The notes under the pieces are model-generated. The model was not told the origin of the DNA and did not search any database. It worked only from the letters and a program-made list of their open reading frames with translations. Positions 16,641 through 25,284 of a DNA stretch of 64,000 bases are shown here, in pieces. The position numbers and the translations under genes were made by a program. Within the stretch, counting starts at the first letter, position 1. Each line of letters begins with the position of its first letter. The stretch is from Paraurantiacibacter namhicola (GTDB lineage: Bacteria > Pseudomonadota > Alphaproteobacteria > Sphingomonadales > Sphingomonadaceae): the NCBI RefSeq assembly GCF_001687545.1, contig NZ_CP016545.1, positions 496,001 through 560,000 on the forward strand, in the 5' to 3' direction.

Positions 16641-18737
16641 ATGGCATTCCACGCATTCATCGCGCGCAAGAATCGCGCGCTGGCCGGGGCAGTTGCAGGC
16701 GTATTCGCGCTGGCACTGGCAACGCAGCCCGCCGCCGCGCAGGACGAAAAGCCCGTCGCCACGATCACATCGCCCGATGGCTCGATCGAGGTGCAGGTGA
16801 CCACTGACAACGACCGGCGCGTAACCTGGCAGATGTCGCGCAAGGGCCAGCTGCTGGTCTCGCCTTCCAAGCTGGGCATCCTGCTGACGGACGGCCTGCC
16901 CATGGTGCGCGGCTTCACCATGACCGGCATGGAAGAAGTCACCGAGCATGACGAGACATGGGAGCAGCCCTGGGGCGAGCGCCGCTTCGTGCGCGATCAC
17001 CACCATGAAATGGTCGTGCGCTTCCAGCAGCCGCCCGAAGACGGCGACCGGCAGATGAACCTGCGCTTCCGCGTGTTCGATGACGGTATCGGCTTCCGCT
17101 ACGAATTCCCGGAGCAGGAAAACCTCGTCACGGTGAAAATCGCCGAGGAGCTGACCGAGTTCAACATCGCCTCCGAAGGCACGGCCTGGTGGGTGACGGG
17201 CGGCGATTTCAACCGCTACGAACAGATCTACCAGCAGACGCCGATCGATGCGGTTTCGGTGGCGCACACGCCCATCACCATGAAGCTGGAAGATGGCACG
17301 CACATGTCCTTCCACGAGGCGGCGCTGGTCGATTACTCCGGCTATTGGCTGAAGCGCCAGGATGGCCACAGCTTCCGCACCACGCTGGCACCCGGCACGG
17401 GCGAGAGCGCCAAGGTCATCCGCGACACGCCGTTCCACACGCCCTGGCGCACGATCCGCGTGGGCGACGATGCGGCGGCACTGGTTGAGAGCGACCTTGA
17501 GCTGAACCTCAACGAACCCAACAAGCTGGGCGATGTCAGCTGGTTCAAGCCGCAGAAATACATCGGCATCTGGTGGGGCATGATCGGCGGCATCTGGAGC
17601 TGGGCCGAAGGTCCCAACCACGGCGCAACGACCGAGCGTGCGCTGGAAACGATCGACTACGCTGCGGAGAACGGCTTCTCCGGCGTGCTGATCGAAGGCT
17701 GGAACGAGGGCTGGAACAACAATTGGTTCGGCCATGGCGACGAATACAGCTTCACCAAGGCGGTGCCCGATTTCGACCTCGAACGCGTGGCAGCCTATGG
17801 CCGCGAGCGCGGCGTTGCGATTGTGGGCCACCACGAAACCGGCGGCAACATCATCGTCTATGAAGACCAGCTGGAAGACGCGATGGCGCTTTACAACCGG
17901 CTGGGCGTGGGCGTGGTCAAGACCGGCTATGTCGCCGATGCGGGCGGCATCATCGCCCCTGGCGAAGAGCCGGGCGAGATCGCCATGGCCTGGCATGACG
18001 GGCAGCGGATGGTGAACCACCACCAGAAGGTGATCGAGACGGCCGCGCGCTACCAGATTGCCATCAACCCGCACGAGCCGGTGAAGGCCACCGGCATCCG
18101 CCGTACCTATCCCAACTGGGTGGCGCGCGAAGGTGCGCGGGGCATGGAATACAATGCCTGGGGCGAATATGCGAACCCGGCCGATCACGAGCCGACGCTG
18201 GTCTACACCCGCATGCTGTCGGGCCCGATGGACTTCACGCCGGGCGTCCTCTCGCTCGTCGCGCCGACGGGCAATGCGCTGGCCTCGACTCGCGCAAAGC
18301 AGCTGGGCCTGTACCTTGCCATCTACTCGCCGATCCAGATGGCGGCGGACCTGGTCGACAATCTGAAGCAATATCCCAACGAGATTGCCTTCATCCGGCA
18401 GGTCCCGGCCGACTGGTCGGACAGCCGCCTGATCGCGGGCGAAGTGGGCGATTATGCCATCTTCGCGCGCAAGGATCGCAACAGCGAGGACTGGTATCTG
18501 GGCGGCGTGAATGACGGGACGGCCCGCACACTGACGCTGTCCATGGATTTCCTGGAGCCGGGCAAGACGTACCGCGCCACAATCTATCGCGACGGCCCCG
18601 ACGCCGATTACCGCGATGCCGAGCGGCGGCACGACATTGTCTATGATACCGCGACCTTCACGGCGGGCGACAGCTACGAGCTGTTCCTTGCCCCCGGCGG
18701 CGGCGCGGCCATTCGGTTGGAGCCGGTCACGGACTGA
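16641..18737 (+). CDS. Glycoside hydrolase family 97 alpha-glycosidase, exported
   Basis: This 698-residue protein has a signal peptide ending AAAQDE. An N-terminal beta-sandwich (ITSPDGSIEVQVTTDNDRRVTWQM) is followed by the TIM barrel (KYIGIWWGMIGGIWSWAEGPNHG, GFSGVLIEGWNEGW, INPHEPVKATGIRRTYPNW, ARGMEYNAWGEY) and a C-terminal beta domain, the normal GH97 order. At the position where retaining members carry a nucleophilic Asp it reads VVKTGYVAD, so an inverting alpha-glucosidase-like mechanism is suggested but not certain. Periplasmic oligosaccharide breakdown is likely. GGAGCAGGAGAGACAGT precedes the ATG. Confidence 0.92.
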   Translation: MAFHAFIARKNRALAGAVAGVFALALATQPAAAQDEKPVATITSPDGSIEVQVTTDNDRRVTWQMSRKGQLLVSPSKLGILLTDGLPMVRGFTMTGMEEVTEHDETWEQPWGERRFVRDHHHEMVVRFQQPPEDGDRQMNLRFRVFDDGIGFRYEFPEQENLVTVKIAEELTEFNIASEGTAWWVTGGDFNRYEQIYQQTPIDAVSVAHTPITMKLEDGTHMSFHEAALVDYSGYWLKRQDGHSFRTTLAPGTGESAKVIRDTPFHTPWRTIRVGDDAAALVESDLELNLNEPNKLGDVSWFKPQKYIGIWWGMIGGIWSWAEGPNHGATTERALETIDYAAENGFSGVLIEGWNEGWNNNWFGHGDEYSFTKAVPDFDLERVAAYGRERGVAIVGHHETGGNIIVYEDQLEDAMALYNRLGVGVVKTGYVADAGGIIAPGEEPGEIAMAWHDGQRMVNHHQKVIETAARYQIAINPHEPVKATGIRRTYPNWVAREGARGMEYNAWGEYANPADHEPTLVYTRMLSGPMDFTPGVLSLVAPTGNALASTRAKQLGLYLAIYSPIQMAADLVDNLKQYPNEIAFIRQVPADWSDSRLIAGEVGDYAIFARKDRNSEDWYLGGVNDGTARTLTLSMDFLEPGKTYRATIYRDGPDADYRDAERRHDIVYDTATFTAGDSYELFLAPGGGAAIRLEPVTD

Positions 18738-18764
18738 CGGTCCCCCCTCCCGGGACCGAAGGAG

Positions 18765-18793
18765 GGGCGGGGCTGCGAAGCCTCGCCCTTTTT
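18765..18793 (+). terminator. Rho-independent terminator after GH97
   Basis: GGGCGGGGCT-GCGA-AGCCTCGCCC forms a ten-pair stem with one G-U and a GCGA tetraloop, followed by five T. It lies 28 bases after the GH97 stop codon. Confidence 0.85.
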
Positions 18794-18841
18794 CGTGAGT
18801 TGGAGGATTGGGCGGCTTGGCCTCGCCCTTTTTCGTGAGTT
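18781..18841 (+). repeat. 21-base direct repeat forming a back-up terminator
   Basis: CCTCGCCCTTTTTCGTGAGTT occurs at 18781-18801 and again at 18821-18841, exactly 40 bases apart. The second copy can pair its CGCCC with GGGCG at 18810-18814, giving a weaker second stem plus T-run. It looks like a local duplication of the terminator half. Confidence 0.7.
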
Positions 18842-18883
18842 TCGATGCAAAACCATCCCCCGGATGGTTTTGTCTGATCGAAA
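18840..18883 (-). terminator. Long inverted repeat downstream of tRNA-Leu
   Basis: TTTCGAT..AAAACCATCC-CCC-GGATGGTTTT.....ATCGAAA forms a 10-bp inner and 7-bp outer stem directly after the tRNA 3' end on the minus strand. GGTTTT in the stem may serve as terminator or processing signal for the tRNA transcript. Confidence 0.55.
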
Positions 18884-18884
18884 C

Positions 18885-18970
18885 TGGTGCGGGCGGCGGG
18901 ACTCGAACCCGCACGATCAGGGATCAGGGGATTTTAAGTCCCCGGCGTCTACCAGTTCCGCCACGCCCGC
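18885..18970 (-). tRNA. tRNA-Leu (anticodon TAA)
   Basis: On the minus strand, GCGGGCG pairs with CGCCCGC and ACCA is encoded. The D region reads GTGGCGGAACTGGTAGACGC, the anticodon loop CTTAAAA in stem GGGGA/TCCCC gives TAA, a long class II variable arm follows, and the T arm is GCGGG-TTCGAGT-CCCGC. Confidence 0.97.
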
Positions 18971-19073
18971 ATGACAGCGCCTGCGGGCGTTAGCGTCCGG
19001 CATCGCCGATGGGCAAGCGGGGTGTTGGTTATGGAGTGGTTTCCGGGGCGGACGTGTTGGTTCGACGATGCGC

Positions 19074-19355
19074 TCAATCGTCGTTCAAACGCTCGCGCAT
19101 GTCCTTGCCGGCCTTGAAATAGGGCACACGCTTGGCGGGGACTTCCACCGCTTCGCCGGTGCGCGGGTTGCGTCCGGTGCGCGCATCGCGTGCGCGGGTG
19201 GAAAAGGCACCGAAGCCGCGCAGTTCCACGCGGCCACCTTCGGCCAGGCGCTGGGCGATCTCGTCGAAGAATACGTCCACGACGCCCTCGACTTCCTCGG
19301 GCCTGAGGTCCGGGTTTTCCGAAGCCAGTTCCTGAACAAGTTCCGACCTTATCAT
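19074..19355 (-). CDS. ihfB: Integration host factor subunit beta
   Basis: This 93-residue HU/IHF-fold protein starts [37 protein letters not shown]. It contains [29 protein letters not shown], the beta-arm with the conserved RNPRTG tip, and ends [16 protein letters not shown] beta pairs with IHF alpha to bend DNA for recombination, replication and sigma-54 promoters, which is relevant to the rsr promoter in this window. GGAAGGACC precedes the chosen ATG; the longer upstream reading frame is rejected. Confidence 0.93.
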   Translation of the reverse strand: MIRSELVQELASENPDLRPEEVEGVVDVFFDEIAQRLAEGGRVELRGFGAFSTRARDARTGRNPRTGEAVEVPAKRVPYFKAGKDMRERLNDD

Positions 19356-19561
19356 CGGCGGGTCCTTCCGCGGCAAGCGCCGCATTCTCGCGTGAAGCCA
19401 TGACTGCCGGCGGCAGTGCGGCATTTCTTCCTATGCGCGCGACCCAATCCGCCCCTGCCAGAGCAAGACGCGCCGCACAATGACCTACTTAACATTTATC
19501 GGATTGTTCCGGACTTGACCTTGGCGCGGGATTCTGCGGGTTTTGCCGGGAAAACAGATGG

Positions 19562-19900
19562 TCAGACGTCTGCCATGGCCTCGATTTCCAGCCCGAGCCG
19601 CTTCATCCGCGCGCGAATTTCCGGCCATTCTTCCTGCAGGAAGCGCTGGCGTTCGGTCTCCAGCAGCTGCGCCGCAGCGCCCTGCCGCACGAACATGCCG
19701 ACCCCGCGCTGCACGCGAATCAGCCCGTCGGCCTGGAATTGCTGGTAGGCCTTGGCCACGGTGAGCGGGTTCGCCCCCTGCTCTGCGGCAAAGGCGCGCA
19801 CGGAGGGGAGCATGTCCCCTTCGCCGTAGCGCCCGTCGATGATCGCCGCGGCAATCAGGTCTCGCAGGCGAAGGTATACGGGGCGGGTCTCGTCAGCCAT
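19562..19900 (-). CDS. GntR-family regulator, YtrA type
   Basis: This 112-residue protein is an N-terminal winged helix (PVYLRLRDLIAAAIIDGRYGEGDMLPSVRAFAAEQGANPLTVAKAYQQFQADGLIRVQRGVGMFV) plus a short helical tail of about 40 residues. There is no effector domain, as in the YtrA subfamily. Such repressors usually control adjacent transport genes. Here the divergent neighbour is a POT peptide transporter, and a matching operator-like palindrome lies upstream of the serine hydrolase at 26.8 kb. Confidence 0.88.
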   Translation of the reverse strand: MADETRPVYLRLRDLIAAAIIDGRYGEGDMLPSVRAFAAEQGANPLTVAKAYQQFQADGLIRVQRGVGMFVRQGAAAQLLETERQRFLQEEWPEIRARMKRLGLEIEAMADV

Positions 19901-20076
19901 GGTGATGCAGTGCCATAATACAGCATGCCGGGTCAACCCGCCGAGCGAAGTGCGCCGCGCAAGGATATTGGTTTCTCGCGCAACAAAAGCTTCACATGAC
20001 GGAATTGCCCGCTAGTGTGTCCGCCTTCCTGCCGCCATGACAGCAGGACGGGGATTGCAAGGGGAGGCCGCAGGCC

Positions 20077-21738
20077 ATGAACGAATTTATCTTCACCTTC
20101 GGTTCTGCCTACGAAATGTGGGCGTTCTGGATTGCTGTGGTGGCCCTTGCGGCATTCCTTCTGGGCGGTCTTTTCATCGTAACGCGCCCGCAGGCCGAGG
20201 TGATCGGCCATCCCAAGGGCCTGTTCCTCCTGTTCATGGCGGAAATGTGGGAGCGGTTTTCCTATTACGGGATGCGCGCCCTCCTGATCTTCTATCTCGT
20301 ACAGCACTGGCTGTTCACCGATAGCGAAGCCTCGATAATCTACGGCGCTTATACCGCGCTGGTCTATATCGCCCCGGTCGTGGGCGGCTTCCTGGCTGAC
20401 CGTTACCTCGGCCAGCGCAAGGCGGTGCTGTTCGGCGCCGTGCTGCTGACATTCGGCCACTTCTTCATGGCCTTCGAGGGCGATGGCGGACAAGGCTCCG
20501 CCTTCATCAACGTGTTCTGGCTGGCCCTGGCGCTGATCATCGTCGGCTCCGGCTTCCTGAAGGCCAATATCTCCGTGATGGTCGGGCAGCTGTACTCGCG
20601 CACCGACATCCGCCGCGATCCGGCATACACCATCTTCTACATGGGCATTAACGTCGGTGCGGCGACGGCTTCCATCATCTGCGGCTATCTGGGCCAGACG
20701 GTGGGCTGGGAATACGGCTTCGGCCTGGCCGGTATCGGCATGCTGATCGGCCTTATCTTCTTCGTGCTGGGCAAGCCGCTGCTGCTGGGCAAGGGCGAGC
20801 CCAAGGATCCCGAGGCGCTCAAGGGCGGCAAGGAATGGGGCATCTATGGCCTGGGCCTCGGCATGGTCGCGCTGTGCTGGTTCGCAATCCAGTACCAGGA
20901 GCTTGTCGGCTGGGTGCTTGGCATCTTCGGCCTCGGTCTGGTCGCTTATGTCCTTTACATCGCGACTGTCAGGCTATCTTCGGACGAGCGTGATCGCATC
21001 TTTGCGGCCATGTTCCTGATCTTCGTCTCGATCGTGTTCTGGGCGCTGTTCGAGCAGGCCGGTTCCTCGCTTAACCTGTTCACCGATCGCCATGTCGATA
21101 CGCAGGGTGTCAGCGCCTCGATGTTCCAGTCCATCAACGCGATTTACATCGTGCTGCTGGCACCGGTGTTCGCGATGCTGTGGCAGGGCCTGGCGCGCAA
21201 GGGTGCTGAGCCTTCCACGCCGATGAAGTTCGGCCTCGCCGTCATCCAGGTCGGCCTTGGCTTCCTGGTGCTGGTCTGGGGTTCGCAGAGCGTGGGCGTG
21301 AATGTGCCGACCCCGGTCATCTTCATCTTCCTGATCTACCTGCTGCACACGACGGGTGAGCTCTGCCTCAGCCCGGTCGGTCTGTCGGCGATGAACCGCC
21401 TCAGCCCGGGTCACATGGCATCGCTGATCATGGGCACCTGGTTCTTCGCATCGGCCACCGGCAATTTCGCCGCCGGCCTGATCGCCGCCGCCACCGGCGC
21501 GGAAGGTGTGAGCGAGGAAGCGGGCAAGGAGCTGGTCCTGAGCGTCTATTCCACCGTCGGCTGGTACGCCGTGGGTATCGGCGTTGTCGTCATGGTCATC
21601 AGCCCGCTGGTCAAGAAGCTGATGCATCTCGACACGCTGGTGGACGAGACGGTTGATGATGACCTGATGGGCCAGGCCCAGGCAGGCATCGAGCCGCAGG
21701 AAGCGGGCATCCGCCCCGACGTCCGCCCGCAGGGTTGA
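20077..21738 (+). CDS. POT/PTR-family proton-dependent oligopeptide transporter
   Basis: This 553-residue inner-membrane protein has about 14 predicted helices. It contains MAEMWERFSYYGMRALLIFYLVQHW, with the ExxERFxYYG proton-coupling motif, followed by PVVGGFLADRYLGQRKAVL and FYMGINVGAATASIICGYLGQTVGW. These are standard POT signatures for di- and tripeptide uptake. GGGAGG precedes the ATG. Downstream genes encode amidohydrolase-fold proteins, and a periplasmic dipeptidyl-peptidase lies nearby, so a peptide-utilisation role is coherent. Confidence 0.94.
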   Translation: MNEFIFTFGSAYEMWAFWIAVVALAAFLLGGLFIVTRPQAEVIGHPKGLFLLFMAEMWERFSYYGMRALLIFYLVQHWLFTDSEASIIYGAYTALVYIAPVVGGFLADRYLGQRKAVLFGAVLLTFGHFFMAFEGDGGQGSAFINVFWLALALIIVGSGFLKANISVMVGQLYSRTDIRRDPAYTIFYMGINVGAATASIICGYLGQTVGWEYGFGLAGIGMLIGLIFFVLGKPLLLGKGEPKDPEALKGGKEWGIYGLGLGMVALCWFAIQYQELVGWVLGIFGLGLVAYVLYIATVRLSSDERDRIFAAMFLIFVSIVFWALFEQAGSSLNLFTDRHVDTQGVSASMFQSINAIYIVLLAPVFAMLWQGLARKGAEPSTPMKFGLAVIQVGLGFLVLVWGSQSVGVNVPTPVIFIFLIYLLHTTGELCLSPVGLSAMNRLSPGHMASLIMGTWFFASATGNFAAGLIAAATGAEGVSEEAGKELVLSVYSTVGWYAVGIGVVVMVISPLVKKLMHLDTLVDETVDDDLMGQAQAGIEPQEAGIRPDVRPQG

Positions 21739-21760
21739 TCGCATGAAAGAGGGAATGGGT

Positions 21761-23128
21761 ATGCGCCACCTGGTAACCGTACTGGGGGCGCTGGCCCTCT
21801 CCGCTTGTGCCGCCACCGGCGATGGGAGTGACGGGGAGGACGTGGCGTCCGCCCCGGCTCCTGCCGAGTGGGACAATCCCTATCCCTCGACTTACCGCGC
21901 CTATCCCGGCGTGCCGACCGCACTGGTCGGGGCGACGGTGTTCGATGGTGCGGGCGGGCAGATCGACAACGGCACCGTGCTGTTTGCCGATGGCAAGGTG
22001 GTCGGCGTGGGCGGCGCGGATCTCGCCATCCCGGACGGCTATCTGCGGATCGACGGGACGGGCAAATATGTCACGCCCGGCATCATCGATATTCATTCGC
22101 ACCTTGGCGACTATCCAAGCCCGCAGGTCGCGGCGCATTCCGACGGGAACGAGGCGACCAGCCCCACCACGCCGGAAGTCTGGGCCGAACATTCCGTCTG
22201 GCCGCAGGACCCGGGCTTCTCCCGCGCGCTGGCCAATGGCGGCGTCACCAGCCTGCAGATCCTGCCCGGCAGCGCGAACCTGATGGGCGGGCGAGCCGTC
22301 ACGCTGAAGAACGTGCCCAGCCGCACGGTGCAGGGCATGAAATTCCCCGGCGCGCCCTATTCGCTGAAGATGGCCTGCGGTGAGAACCCCAAGCGCGTCT
22401 ATGGCGGGCGCGGGCGCATGCCTTCCACCCGCATGGGCAATTACGCCGTCAACCGGCAGACCTGGATCAAGGCGCGCGATTACGACGGCAAGAAGCGCGA
22501 TCTGGGCATGGAAACGCTGAAGGGCGTGCTGGACGGCGAGATCCTGATCCAGAACCACTGTTACCGCGCGGACGAGATGGCGCAGGTGATGGATATGGCG
22601 GACGAGATGGGATACCGCGTCACGGCCTTCCACCACGCCGTCGAAAGCTACAAGATCGGCGACCTGCTGCGCGAGAAGGACGTGTGCAGCGCGGTCTGGG
22701 CCGACTGGTTCGGCTTCAAGATGGAAGCCTATGACGCCATCCCCGAAAACGCGGCGCTGCTGCACCAGGCGGGGGCCTGCGTCATCATCCATTCCGACGA
22801 TGCCAACGGGATCCAGCGCCTGAACCAGGAAGCGTCCAAGGCGCAGGCCGACGGGCGGCGCATGGGCATCGAGATCACCGACGCGCAGGCGATCGGCTGG
22901 ATCACCCTCAACGCCGCCAAGGGCATGGGCATCGACGCGATGACCGGCAGCCTCGAAACCGGCAAGATGGCCGATGTGGTGCTGTGGAACGGCAACCCGC
23001 TGAGCGTTTATTCGCGCCCCGAAATGGTCTGGGTGGACGGAGCGCTGCTGTACGATGCCAACGATCCCAAGCGCCGGCCGGTGAGCGACTTTGAGCTTGG
23101 CCAGCCCGGTGAAGGAGACGTGAAATGA
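21761..23128 (+). CDS. Amidohydrolase-superfamily lipoprotein (metal site intact)
   Basis: This 455-residue protein starts MRHLVTVLGALALSAC, a lipoprotein signal with LSAC lipobox. The ATG at 21761 has GAGGG eight bases upstream; an earlier ATG at 21743 lacks an SD. The metal motif is TPGIIDIHSHLGDY (HxH near 112-114). Further ligands are plausible in ILIQNHCYRADEM, TAFHHAVESYK and VIIHSDDANG, and the C-terminal MADVVLWNGNPL is typical of the urease-like superfamily. Related secreted enzymes act as dipeptidases or lactamases; the substrate is unknown. It overlaps the next gene by four bases. Confidence 0.85.
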   Translation: MRHLVTVLGALALSACAATGDGSDGEDVASAPAPAEWDNPYPSTYRAYPGVPTALVGATVFDGAGGQIDNGTVLFADGKVVGVGGADLAIPDGYLRIDGTGKYVTPGIIDIHSHLGDYPSPQVAAHSDGNEATSPTTPEVWAEHSVWPQDPGFSRALANGGVTSLQILPGSANLMGGRAVTLKNVPSRTVQGMKFPGAPYSLKMACGENPKRVYGGRGRMPSTRMGNYAVNRQTWIKARDYDGKKRDLGMETLKGVLDGEILIQNHCYRADEMAQVMDMADEMGYRVTAFHHAVESYKIGDLLREKDVCSAVWADWFGFKMEAYDAIPENAALLHQAGACVIIHSDDANGIQRLNQEASKAQADGRRMGIEITDAQAIGWITLNAAKGMGIDAMTGSLETGKMADVVLWNGNPLSVYSRPEMVWVDGALLYDANDPKRRPVSDFELGQPGEGDVK

Positions 23129-24513
23129 TGCGCCGTATCGCACACTCGCTCGCCGCCACCGTGGCCTTGGCCGCCAGCGCATTCGCCGTCCCCGCTCTGG
23201 CGCAGGACGTGACCATCACAAATGCAACCGTTGCCACGGGCGACGGGTCGGAGCCGATCGCGAACGGCACTGTCGTCGTGCGCGGCGGCGCCGTGGTCTA
23301 TGCCGGCCCCGCCGCAGGTGCGCCCGCTGCCGCCGGACAGGCGATCGACGCGCAGGGCGGCTGGGTCACCCCCGGCCTGTTCGCGACGCTGACCGACATC
23401 GGGATCGTCGACGTCTTCGGCGTGTCCAACAGCAATGACACGACCGCGCGCGGCAGCCCGTTCTCCGCCGCCATAGATATCGCGCCTGCCGTCAATCCAG
23501 CGGCGCAGAACGTGGCCATCAGCCGCGCAGGCGGCGTCACGCGCGCTACCGTTGCGCCGGAAGCGACCACCTCGATCTTTGCAGGGCAGGGCGCTGTCAT
23601 CGACCTCGGTGATGACCGCGATGCCGTGATGCGGCCGCGCGCCTTCCAGTATGTGGAGCTGGGCGAAGGCGGTGCGCGCCTGGCAGGCGGGAGCCGCGCT
23701 TCGGCCCATGCCCTGCTGCGCAACGCCCTGCGCGAGGCGACCAATTATGGCGAGGATGCACGCCTGACAGGCGACACCCGCAACGCCCGCGTCACTACCG
23801 GCGACGACCTTCCGCTCGATCCGCGCATGACCGGCCGGGCGGAGCGGGATGGCGACGTGCTGCTGACCCGCTTCGACGCCGCCGCGCTGGTTCCGGTCGT
23901 GACCGGCCAGCAGGTGCTGTATGTCGAGGTCGACCGGGCGCAGGACATCCTCAATGCGCTGGACCTGAAACGCGAATTCCCGAACCTGCGCATGGTGCTG
24001 GTTGGCGCGGCGGAAGGCTGGATGGTGGCGGACCAGATCGCTGCATCGGGCGTGCCGGTGATCACTCACCCGCTGACCGACCTGCCCAGCAGTTTCGAGC
24101 AGCTCGCCGCCACGCAGTCCAACGTGGGCCGCATGGTGGATGCGGGCGTGACGGTCGGCATCGGCCGCTTCAACGACATGAATCACGCGCGCTACGCCCC
24201 GCAGCAGGCTGGCAACCTCGTGGGCCTCGCCCGCGTGCCGGGCGCCACGGGCCTGACCTGGGGCGAGGCCTTTGCCGCCATCACCTCCATCCCCGCCGCG
24301 ATCAGCGGGTATGAGGGCCGGGCCGGCGTGCTGGCGCCCGGTGCCTATGGCGACGTGGTGATCTGGGACGGCGATCCGCTGGAGCTGACCAGTGCGCCGC
24401 TGCGGGTCTGGATCGACGGGGTGGAGCAGCCGCTCGACAACCACCAGAGCCGCCTGCGCGAACGCTACCGCGACCTGGACGAGGATGAGCTGCCCAAGGC
24501 TTACGACTGGTAA
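23125..24513 (+). CDS. Amidohydrolase-fold protein lacking the HxH metal motif
   Basis: This 462-residue protein has a signal peptide ending ALAQD. It has the same fold as its upstream neighbour (TPGL turn, C-terminal GAYGDVVIWDGDPLEL). However, the position after WVTPGL, where HxH should stand, reads FATLTDIG (about 86-93), and no HSH or HxH occurs elsewhere in the N-terminal half. Normal hydrolytic chemistry is therefore doubtful. The ATG overlaps the previous stop, which suggests a complex of an active and an inactive subunit (inference). Confidence 0.85.
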   Translation: MMRRIAHSLAATVALAASAFAVPALAQDVTITNATVATGDGSEPIANGTVVVRGGAVVYAGPAAGAPAAAGQAIDAQGGWVTPGLFATLTDIGIVDVFGVSNSNDTTARGSPFSAAIDIAPAVNPAAQNVAISRAGGVTRATVAPEATTSIFAGQGAVIDLGDDRDAVMRPRAFQYVELGEGGARLAGGSRASAHALLRNALREATNYGEDARLTGDTRNARVTTGDDLPLDPRMTGRAERDGDVLLTRFDAAALVPVVTGQQVLYVEVDRAQDILNALDLKREFPNLRMVLVGAAEGWMVADQIAASGVPVITHPLTDLPSSFEQLAATQSNVGRMVDAGVTVGIGRFNDMNHARYAPQQAGNLVGLARVPGATGLTWGEAFAAITSIPAAISGYEGRAGVLAPGAYGDVVIWDGDPLELTSAPLRVWIDGVEQPLDNHQSRLRERYRDLDEDELPKAYDW

Positions 24514-24555
24514 GTCGCACCTGCGCCCTTTCGGCCCGAATACAGGGAGGCTGGC

Positions 24556-25278
24556 ATGAGCGATCCGATGACGATGTATTCCGGACAGGGGCGCGGGCCG
24601 CTCGACCCGGACATGGTGCAGCTGATTTCCGCCAGCATCGCCTTTGTCGGCACGCATTTTGCCCTGTCGCACCCGCTTCGCGCGCCGCTCGTGCGCGTGC
24701 TGAAGGAGAGCGGCTTCATGCTGGTCTACAGCGTGGTCGCCTTCGTGACGCTGGGCTGGATGGCGCATGCCTTCATGGCTGTGGACGCGCCGGGCCTTGG
24801 CGGCAGCGGGGACGTGGGTTGGGCCATTGCCAGCCTGCTGACCCTGGTCGCGCTGGTCCTGTTCTTCGGCTCTCTGTGGCGCAATCCCGCCCTGCCCGCC
24901 CCGGGAGCGCAAAAGGACGCGGCCGAGCGCGCACCGAGCGGCGCATTTGCCGTTACCCGGCACCCGATGATGTGGGGTTTCGCACTCTGGGCGCTCGCGC
25001 ATATCGCGCTCTGGTGGAGCTGGCGCACCAATGTGGTCGCTCTTGCCATACTGGTTCTCGCGCTGCTCGGCGCGCATCTGCAGGACCGCAAGAAGCGCCG
25101 CCTGATGGGCGAGGCATGGGCCAGCTGGGAAGCGCGCACCAGCTATTGGCCGCGCTGGGCAAAGCTCCTGCGCGCAGGCTGGCTGCTGTGGCTCGTCGCC
25201 ATCATCGCATGGCTCGCCATCACGTACGGCCATATCCACGCAGGCGGGATCCCCGCCGGTCTGTGGCGCTGGAGCTGA
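24556..25278 (+). CDS. NnrU-family membrane protein
   Basis: This 240-residue protein has about six membrane helices and the NnrU features HFALSHPLRAPL near the start and VTRHPMMWGFALWALAHI in the middle. NnrU relatives occur with nitrite/NO respiration or carotenoid isomerisation (Z-ISO), but no such genes lie nearby. GGAGGCTGGC precedes the ATG. It probably belongs to the transport/amidohydrolase transcript. Confidence 0.85.
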   Translation: MSDPMTMYSGQGRGPLDPDMVQLISASIAFVGTHFALSHPLRAPLVRVLKESGFMLVYSVVAFVTLGWMAHAFMAVDAPGLGGSGDVGWAIASLLTLVALVLFFGSLWRNPALPAPGAQKDAAERAPSGAFAVTRHPMMWGFALWALAHIALWWSWRTNVVALAILVLALLGAHLQDRKKRRLMGEAWASWEARTSYWPRWAKLLRAGWLLWLVAIIAWLAITYGHIHAGGIPAGLWRWS

Positions 25279-25284
25279 TCCGCC

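Noticed and set aside
18781-18841. Short direct repeats as a CRISPR or mobile-element trace
   Set aside because: There are only two copies, and they match terminator T-runs, so local terminator duplication explains them.
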